Shown in pieces: positions 58,914 to 64,000 of a stretch of DNA of 64,000 bases. The notes beneath the pieces were generated by a model. That model was not told the origin of the DNA. It made no database searches and was given only the letters and a program-made list of their open reading frames with translations. The stretch's first letter is position 1; the number at the start of each line of letters is the position of its first letter. Origin of the DNA: Marisediminicola antarctica (GTDB lineage Bacteria > Actinomycetota > Actinomycetes > Actinomycetales > Microbacteriaceae); the NCBI RefSeq assembly GCF_009930795.1, contig NZ_CP017146.1, forward strand, positions 744,001-808,000. The letters run 5' to 3'. Both the position numbers and the translations under genes were made by a program.

Positions 58914-59489
58914 GTGGCCGGCATCGACACCGATCGCATCGCCAACGCTGTCGCCGAGATCCTCGCCGCGATCGGCGAGGATCCGACGCGCCCCGGGCTC
59001 GTCGATACCCCGCGCCGGGTCGCGCTGGCGCACGCCGAGTACTTCTCCGGCCTCGGCCGTGATCCGCTCGAGCACCTCGTCGACACGCTCCCGGTGGACT
59101 CCGCGACGGGCGACCTGGTACTGCTGCGCGACATCGAGGTGCGCTCGATGTGCGAGCACCACCTCCTCCCGTTCACCGGTGTGGCCCATATCGCCTACGC
59201 TCCGCGCGAGAGAATCATCGGACTCGGCCGTCTGCCCCTCGTGGTCGATACGCTGGCCTCGCGCCCCCAGCTCCAGGAGCGATTGACCGAGGAGATTGCG
59301 GATGCTGTTCAAGCGGGCCTTGATCCCCGTGGGGTGCTCGTCGTCGTCGACGCGGCCCACCAGTGTGTTTCGGCGCGCGGTGTGCGCCAAACGCGGAGTT
59401 CGACGGTGACGATGGCAGCCCGCGGCACGCTCGCGGATCCCACCGGGCGGGCCGAAATCATTACGATGATCGGAGCGCCCCGTGTCTAA
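58914..59489 (+). CDS. folE: GTP cyclohydrolase I
   Basis: 191 residues from GTG 58914. First step of folate synthesis: GTP to dihydroneopterin triphosphate. Zinc ligands in SMCEHHLLPFTGVAHIAY and DAAHQCVSARGVRQTRSSTVT; GLGRLPLVVDTLASRPQLQERLTEEIADAV is the conserved helix. Overlaps folP by 8 bp, so it is part of the folE-folP-folB-folK operon downstream of ftsH. Confidence 0.97.
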   Translation: MAGIDTDRIANAVAEILAAIGEDPTRPGLVDTPRRVALAHAEYFSGLGRDPLEHLVDTLPVDSATGDLVLLRDIEVRSMCEHHLLPFTGVAHIAYAPRERIIGLGRLPLVVDTLASRPQLQERLTEEIADAVQAGLDPRGVLVVVDAAHQCVSARGVRQTRSSTVTMAARGTLADPTGRAEIITMIGAPRV

Positions 59490-60399
59490 CCATCCCGCCA
59501 CACCCGTCCAGTCCGCCACACCCGTCCAGTCCGCCACACCTGTTGTCGCGGCACCCACGCGGTCCCGGCGCGCGAAGCCAGCCGGATCTCTCCCGACCGG
59601 CCCGGTGCGACCGCTCATCCTGGGCATCCTCAACGTCACCCCCGACTCGTTCAGCGACGGCGGGGCTCACGACTCCGTTGCCGCAGCCGTGGAGTATGCA
59701 GTCCACATGCGAGAGTGCGGCGCCGACCTCATCGACGTCGGCGGCGAGTCGACCAGGCCCGGGTCCGAACGTCTCCCGGTCGAGGAGGAGCAGCGCCGGG
59801 TGCTGCCCGTGCTCGACGAGCTCGCCAAGCGGCGCATACCGGTCAGCATCGACACGATGAACGCGAGCACCGCCGCGGCGGCCGCCGAGCGGGGCGCCGC
59901 GATCATCAACGACGTGTCCGGCGGCACCGCCGACGCCGACATGGCCAGGGTCGCGGCCGAGACGGGGCTCATGTTCATCGCGATGCACTCGCGCGGGCCG
60001 AGCGGGACGCGCACCACCTACCGGGACGTCGTCGACGAGGTGCGCCTCGAACTCGAGTACCGCGTCGCCGCGCTGATCATGCAGGGGGTGCACCCCGGGC
60101 AGATCATCGTCGACCCCGGAATCGGCTTCGCGAAGGACTCCGCGCAGAGCTGGGAGCTGCTCGGCGGACTCCGCGAGCTGCGCGCCCTCGGCCATCCCCT
60201 TCTCGTCGGCGCCTCCCGCAAGCGATTCCTCGGCGAGCTGCTGCCCACGGGGGCCAAGCCCCGCAAGCGGGACGCGGCGACCGCCGTGATCAGTGCGCTG
60301 TCGGCCGAGGCGGGCGCCTGGGGCGTTCGCGTGCACGACGTGCCCGCGACCAAGGCGGCCCTCGACGTGTGGAGCGCCATGAACGGAGCAGTGCGGTGA
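59482..60399 (+). CDS. folP: Dihydropteroate synthase
   Basis: 305 residues from GTG 59482. The first 35 residues are a repetitive leader (HPATPVQSATPVQSATPV). Core motifs: LILGILNVTPDSFSDGG (DHPS signature), DLIDVGGESTRPGSERL, PVSIDTMNAS, INDVSGG, QIIVDPGIGFAKD, PLLVGASRKRFLGEL. Condenses pABA with the pterin pyrophosphate; sulfonamide target. Overlaps folB (GTGA). Confidence 0.97.
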   Translation: MSNHPATPVQSATPVQSATPVVAAPTRSRRAKPAGSLPTGPVRPLILGILNVTPDSFSDGGAHDSVAAAVEYAVHMRECGADLIDVGGESTRPGSERLPVEEEQRRVLPVLDELAKRRIPVSIDTMNASTAAAAAERGAAIINDVSGGTADADMARVAAETGLMFIAMHSRGPSGTRTTYRDVVDEVRLELEYRVAALIMQGVHPGQIIVDPGIGFAKDSAQSWELLGGLRELRALGHPLLVGASRKRFLGELLPTGAKPRKRDAATAVISALSAEAGAWGVRVHDVPATKAALDVWSAMNGAVR

Positions 60400-60992
60400 C
60401 CACGAGCCAGGACGAGTCCCCGACGACCCCGACGTCCCCGACGACCCCGACGTCCCCGGCGCCCCCGACGTCCCCGGCGCCCCCGGCGCCCCCGACGACG
60501 CCAAAGCTCACCGGTCCGGAGCCGACCGGGCCGACCGGGGTGCCTGAGCACCAGCATCCGGCACCGAAGATCACCGGGCCCGAGCCCACCGGCGAGGAGG
60601 CCGAGCCGGAGCCCGCGTCCGGGTCGCTGCCGCTCGACTCGATCACGCTCACCGGGTTGCGCGCGACCGCACACCACGGGGTCTTCGAGCACGAGCGCGC
60701 CGAGGGCCAGGAGTTCGTCATCGACGTCACCGTCTGGCTCGACTTTGCGGCGGCAGCGGCGAGCGACGCGCTCGAGCGAACGATCCACTACGGCGTGCTC
60801 GCCGAGGAGGTCGTCGCCGCGGTGGAGCGCGACCCGGTCGACCTCATCGAGACAGTCGCCGAGCGCATCGCCGCCGTCGTGCTCGAACACCGGCCGGCCC
60901 GCCGCGTGCGGGTGACTCTGCACAAGCCGTCGGCACCGATCACGGTGCCGTTCGCCGACGTCGCCGTAACCATCACACGGGCGCGCCCGTGA
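60396..60992 (+). CDS. folB: Dihydroneopterin aldolase with a Pro/Thr-rich N-terminal extension
   Basis: 198 residues from GTG 60396. Residues 1-75 are low complexity (TTPTSPTTPTSPAPPTSPAPP, then KLTGPEPTGPTG and KITGPEPTGEEAE). The aldolase core begins at about residue 79: DSITLTGLRATAHHGVFEHERAEGQEFVIDV (A/RGxxHHGVFxxE) and ends VRVTLHKPSAPITVPFADVAVTITR. Usual FolB is about 120 residues, so the leader is extra and probably slippage-derived. Overlaps folK by 4 bp. Confidence 0.93.
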   Translation: MTTSQDESPTTPTSPTTPTSPAPPTSPAPPAPPTTPKLTGPEPTGPTGVPEHQHPAPKITGPEPTGEEAEPEPASGSLPLDSITLTGLRATAHHGVFEHERAEGQEFVIDVTVWLDFAAAAASDALERTIHYGVLAEEVVAAVERDPVDLIETVAERIAAVVLEHRPARRVRVTLHKPSAPITVPFADVAVTITRARP

Positions 60993-61546
60993 TCCGCGAG
61001 CAGCGGATGAGGGTCGAGCTTCCGGCTGTCATCGCCCTCGGCAGCAACCTCGGAGACCGCGAGCAGGCTCTGCGGGATGCGGTGCGCGCGATCGACGAGC
61101 TGCCCGGCGTTGTCGTCAGCGCGGCGTCGGAGATCGTGGAGTCGCCCGCGCTCAAGCCGGACGGCGTCGACGAAAGCGCCCCGAGCTACCTCAACGCGGT
61201 CATCGCCGTGCGCAGTGCGATCGGTCCGCAGCAGCTCCTCGACTGCCTCAACGAGATCGAGCAGCGGCTCGGCCGGGTGCGCACCGAGCGCTGGGGCGAT
61301 CGAACACTCGACCTCGACATCATCACTGCGGCCGGGCCGCACGAGAACAACGACCGGCTCACCCTGCCGCATCCGCGGGCCTGGCAGCGCGGATTCGTGC
61401 TCGTGCCGTGGGCGCAGATGAACCCCGGAGCTCAGTTGCCTGGCCACGGCCCGGTGGCCGACCTCGCCGCCGCGACGACCGACGTCGTGCTGCCCTACCC
61501 CGCGGCGCCCCTTATGGCGACGGTGCGGTCCGGACGGCCATCGTGA
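60989..61546 (+). CDS. folK: HPPK, 6-hydroxymethyl-7,8-dihydropterin pyrophosphokinase
   Basis: 185 residues from GTG 60989. VIALGSNLGDREQALRDAVRAI (GSNxGDR) starts the fold. YLNAVIAVRSAIGPQQLLDCLNEIEQRLGRVRTERWGDRTLDLDIITA carries the catalytic R-W-x-x-R-x-x-D-x-D, and LPHPRAWQRGFVLVPW the C-terminal motif. Supplies the pyrophosphorylated pterin to FolP. Overlaps the DUF3180 gene by 4 bp. Confidence 0.96.
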   Translation: MIREQRMRVELPAVIALGSNLGDREQALRDAVRAIDELPGVVVSAASEIVESPALKPDGVDESAPSYLNAVIAVRSAIGPQQLLDCLNEIEQRLGRVRTERWGDRTLDLDIITAAGPHENNDRLTLPHPRAWQRGFVLVPWAQMNPGAQLPGHGPVADLAAATTDVVLPYPAAPLMATVRSGRPS

Positions 61547-62031
61547 AGCGCACCAAGGCGTCGACGCTCCTGCTGCTCGTCGCGATCGGCGCTTTCGGAG
61601 CCGGACTCGTGCAGGCGGTGCTCGCCTCCGTGGGCCGACCCATCATCATCCCGCCGTTCACGCTGCCCGCCGCACTCGCCGCCATCGGCGTCATCGTCGT
61701 GATGATGGCCGTGCCGATCAGCCGCATGGTGCGGGGCACCTCGAGCGCGCGCGGCCCCGTCGACCCGTTCTACGCGACCCGGGTGGTGATGCTCGCCAAG
61801 GCATCCGCTCTCGGCGGCGGGCTGCTCACCGGAGGCGGAATCGGGCTCCTTGTCTACCTGCTGAGCCGATCGGTCGCACCGGGGGTAGGCTCGCTGGGAT
61901 TGACGATCGCCGCCCTCGTCGGCGCTGGGGTGCTGCTGGCCGGCGGCCTCATCGCAGAATTCATGTGCCGCATCCCTCCCGACAACGACAACGATGATGA
62001 CAAGCCCCTCCGCGCGAGCCCAGGGGCGTGA
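61543..62031 (+). CDS. DUF3180 membrane protein
   Basis: 162 residues from GTG 61543. Four helices: TLLLLVAIGAFGAGLVQAVL, FTLPAALAAIGVIVVMMAVPI, ALGGGLLTGGGIGLLVYLL and LTIAALVGAGVLLAGGLIAEFMCRIPPDND. YATRVVMLAKASALGG and EFMCRIPPDD are DUF3180 hallmarks, and its place right after folK is conserved in actinobacteria. Function unknown. Confidence 0.92.
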   Translation: MKRTKASTLLLLVAIGAFGAGLVQAVLASVGRPIIIPPFTLPAALAAIGVIVVMMAVPISRMVRGTSSARGPVDPFYATRVVMLAKASALGGGLLTGGGIGLLVYLLSRSVAPGVGSLGLTIAALVGAGVLLAGGLIAEFMCRIPPDNDNDDDKPLRASPGA

Positions 62032-62549
62032 CCGAGCAGAGCCCCAGTAAGGACACCGTGAGCACCGTGACCAATCGAGTCGACCTGCCCGGGATCACCT
62101 GGCGGCGTGTATCGGGCAAGTATGTCGTCGCCGAGCTGCTCGGACTTGTCGCCACCGCGGTCGTGCTCGCTGGCGCGACCACCCCCCTCTACCTCATCGG
62201 CTGGGACGGCGCCCCGTGGGCGACGCTCGCCGCGGTCGGGTTCGTGCTGCTCTTCGCGGCGTTCACCCCGCGCCGTGTGCGCGCCATCGGGTACCAGCTG
62301 CGCGACGACGACCTCGTGTTCCGCCGCGGGGTGCTGCAGCAACGGTTCGTCGCTGTGCCCTACGGGCGCATGCAGCTCATCGACATCAACCGCGGACCGC
62401 TGTCCCGCGTGCTCGGGCTGAGCGAGCTGCGGTTCGTCACCGCCGCCGCCTCGACCGGGGTGACCATTCCCGGGCTGCCCGCCGCCGACGCCGAGGCACT
62501 GCGCGACGCTCTCGTCGAGCTCGCCGAGAGCAGGCGGGCGGGGCTGTGA
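62028..62549 (+). CDS. PH-domain (bPH_2/DUF304, YdbS-like) membrane protein
   Basis: 173 residues from GTG 62028. Two N-terminal helices (VVAELLGLVATAVVLAGATT, WATLAAVGFVLLFAAF) are followed by a bacterial PH domain: GYQLRDDDLVFRRGVLQQRFVAVPYGRMQLIDINRGPLSRVLGLSELRFVTAAA, the standard YdbS pattern (RxGVLxxRxxxVPYxRxQ). Works by inference with the next gene, as YdbS/YdbT pairs do. Overlaps both neighbours by 4 bp. Confidence 0.92.
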   Translation: MTEQSPSKDTVSTVTNRVDLPGITWRRVSGKYVVAELLGLVATAVVLAGATTPLYLIGWDGAPWATLAAVGFVLLFAAFTPRRVRAIGYQLRDDDLVFRRGVLQQRFVAVPYGRMQLIDINRGPLSRVLGLSELRFVTAAASTGVTIPGLPAADAEALRDALVELAESRRAGL

Positions 62550-64000
62550 CCGACGAAGGCGAGCGCCCGGCACACGGCCGTCGCGCGGCCGGTGTCCCCC
62601 TCGATCGCGGCGAGCCCGTCACCGAGCTTGCCGCGTCGCTGAGCGACGGTGAGTGGCACCATCTGCATCCCGCCTCCCCGCTTCTCAAGGGCGGCATCGT
62701 GCTCATCGCCGTGATTGGCATCGTGATCTCGAACCTGCGTGAACGCTTTTTCGAGAACTTCGTGCCCGGCGCGAACTTCCGCGGCGACGACCCGATCGAG
62801 CTCCTCTTCCAAGAGGGCGTCTTCGGCTGGGCGCTCCTCGCGCTGCTCGGGGTGCTGTCGGTGCTCGTCCTCGGCTTCTACATCTCGTGGCGCATGCACA
62901 CCTTCCGGATCACCGACGAGGTTGTCGAGGTGCGCTCCGGCGTGCTGTTCCGCACCAACCGCAAGGCGAGACTCGACCGCATCCAGGGCATCAACATCGT
63001 GCGGCCGTTCTTCGCGCGGCTGTTCGGTGCCGCGCGGCTCGAGGTCAACCAGGCCGGACAGGACGCCAACGTGCGCCTGGACTACCTCGGCTCTGCCGCG
63101 GCGGACGACTTGCGCCGCGAGATCCTGAGGCTCGCGTCGGGCACGCGCGCGGCATCCGTCGCCCGCGCGAATGGCGTCGGCCCGGGTGTCGGGGCCGGCC
63201 CGTCCCTCGCGGCCGGCCCGTCCCTCGGCGCCGCCGCGTCGATCGTCGAGCAGCGGATGCACGAGTTCCTCGCCCCCGAACTGGACCCCGACGCAGCCGA
63301 GCCGGAGTCAGTCGTCAAGCTCGGCACCGGGCGACTCATCGGATCGATCCTGCTGAGCGGCGCATCCGTCTTCCTTGTCGTGGCGATCGTCGCGGTCATC
63401 GTCGCCTCGGTCTTCGCCCCCGAGTCACTTTTCGTCTTCTTCGGCCTCGTTCCGGCGGTACTCGGCGTCGCGGGGTTCTACGTGCAAAGGTTCATGAAGT
63501 CGCTGCGCTACTCGATCGCGGGCACCCCCGACGGCGTTCGAGTCGGCTTCGGGCTGCTCACAACGAGCAACGAGACGCTGCCGCCCGGCCGCATCCACTC
63601 GGTCAAGGTGAGTCAGCCGCTGCTCTGGCGCGGCCCCGGCTGGTGGGAGGTCAAAGTCAATAGGGCCAGCCAGTCCTCCACAAATGGGGCGGCCGGACAG
63701 CAGAACACGACGATCCTGCCGGTCGGCAACCTCGCCGACGTGGCCCGCGTGCTCGCCCTCGTGCTGCCCGACCTGCTCGACGAGGGGCTCGCCCTGACCG
63801 GGCTGACTGGACCGGGTGCGCCGGACGACGGTTTCACGAACTCGCCGGGCCGCGCCCAGGGGCTCCGCTGGTTCTCCTGGCGGCGCAACGGGTTCGCTGT
63901 CACACCGACCGCGGTGTTGCTGCGCAAGGGAGCAATCTGGCGTGAACTCGTGCTTGTGCCGCACCCGCGGCTGCAGAGCGTGTCGGTGCAGCAGGGCCCG
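62546..64000 (+). CDS. PH-domain (YdbT-like) membrane protein, cut by the right edge
   Basis: 485 codons seen from GTG 62546, no stop in the window. Two membrane/PH modules are visible: KGGIVLIAVIGIVISNLRE and ALLALLGVLSVLVLGFYISWRMHTFRITDEVVEVRSGVLFRTNRKARLDRIQGINIVRPFFARLFGAARLEV; then SILLSGASVFLVVAIVAVIVASVF, LRYSIAGTPDGVRVGFGLLTTSNETLPPGRIHSVKVSQPLLWR; and the start of a third PH segment at the edge (FAVTPTAVLLRKGAIWRELVLVPHPRLQSV). Partner of the preceding YdbS-like protein; function in the family is poorly defined. Confidence 0.92.
   Translation, partial: MTDEGERPAHGRRAAGVPLDRGEPVTELAASLSDGEWHHLHPASPLLKGGIVLIAVIGIVISNLRERFFENFVPGANFRGDDPIELLFQEGVFGWALLALLGVLSVLVLGFYISWRMHTFRITDEVVEVRSGVLFRTNRKARLDRIQGINIVRPFFARLFGAARLEVNQAGQDANVRLDYLGSAAADDLRREILRLASGTRAASVARANGVGPGVGAGPSLAAGPSLGAAASIVEQRMHEFLAPELDPDAAEPESVVKLGTGRLIGSILLSGASVFLVVAIVAVIVASVFAPESLFVFFGLVPAVLGVAGFYVQRFMKSLRYSIAGTPDGVRVGFGLLTTSNETLPPGRIHSVKVSQPLLWRGPGWWEVKVNRASQSSTNGAAGQQNTTILPVGNLADVARVLALVLPDLLDEGLALTGLTGPGAPDDGFTNSPGRAQGLRWFSWRRNGFAVTPTAVLLRKGAIWRELVLVPHPRLQSVSVQQGP

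Noticed and set aside
59715-60992. A 425-codon frame covering folP and folB
   Set aside because: Its first half is Arg-rich shadow of folP; the aldolase starts at GTG 60396 overlapping the folP stop.

Overview
The window is high-GC DNA with mostly GTG/ATG starts, ATGA/GTGA gene overlaps and a frequent GCGGATGCC context. It carries the tilS-hpt-ftsH-folE-folP-folB-folK-DUF3180-PH-domain gene order. Together these point to an actinobacterium, most likely a Microbacteriaceae member (inference from gene order and codon use; no marker rRNA is present).

Left chromosomal part (1-32,640): an Eis-like acetyltransferase (cut by the window edge), an M18 aminopeptidase, sbcDC, a cold-shock/DUF1294 membrane protein, a pair of small related proteins, a frameshifted lipase-like gene, an Orn/Lys/Arg-decarboxylase-fold PLP enzyme carrying a 9-bp repeat array, a uracil permease, a ChaB-like protein, a CPBP membrane protease, a DarT-like ADP-ribosyltransferase without a DarG partner, a decayed SDR gene, an EI24 protein, an alpha/beta hydrolase, an MFS-TspO/MarR divergon, thioredoxin, a DMT transporter and a dabB-dabA-PII inorganic-carbon uptake operon with a divergent winged-helix regulator. 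At 29,247-32,442 sits the most unusual locus. One open frame joins a pappalysin-type (M43) zinc metalloprotease domain, about 39 lysine-aspartate dipeptides in [KDxPKDxx] repeats, and a microviridin/graspetide-type ATP-grasp ligase. Protease, candidate modification substrate and candidate modifying enzyme are therefore in one polypeptide or a tightly coupled pair.

Accessory island (about 32,641-52,404): lower-GC DNA between a 48-bp 3' fragment of tRNA-Phe (left) and the intact tRNA-Phe (right). It contains a frameshifted GNAT gene, a broken IS110 element with a possible bridge-RNA region, a secreted-peptide/lipoprotein/PG-binding/ABC cluster, an intact serine recombinase and a recombinase fragment, an Abi_2 (HEPN) remnant, SMI1/KNR4, lipoproteins, small membrane proteins, a choloylglycine-hydrolase-family enzyme, a DUF433/DUF5615 toxin-antitoxin pair and a tyrosine integrase cut after 72 codons. 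Short intergenic repeats (GGTTC..CTTGCGGGC) recur among its genes. At the right border the ATP-grasp gene is present a second time. By eye the two copies are identical over the first 536 bp of the gene and divergent afterwards, so the island is flanked by 1.1-1.2 kb direct repeats. This fits entry of a tRNA-borne element by homologous recombination in the ATP-grasp gene.

Right chromosomal part (52,405-64,000): tRNA-Phe, -Asp and -Glu genes (minus strand), a secreted coiled-coil M23 peptidase, a convergent terminator, inorganic pyrophosphatase, then the tilS-hpt-ftsH-folate-DUF3180-PH-domain run, whose genes overlap by a few bases from folE/folP onward. Several genes and gene ends across the window contain short tandem repeats, suggesting frequent replication slippage.
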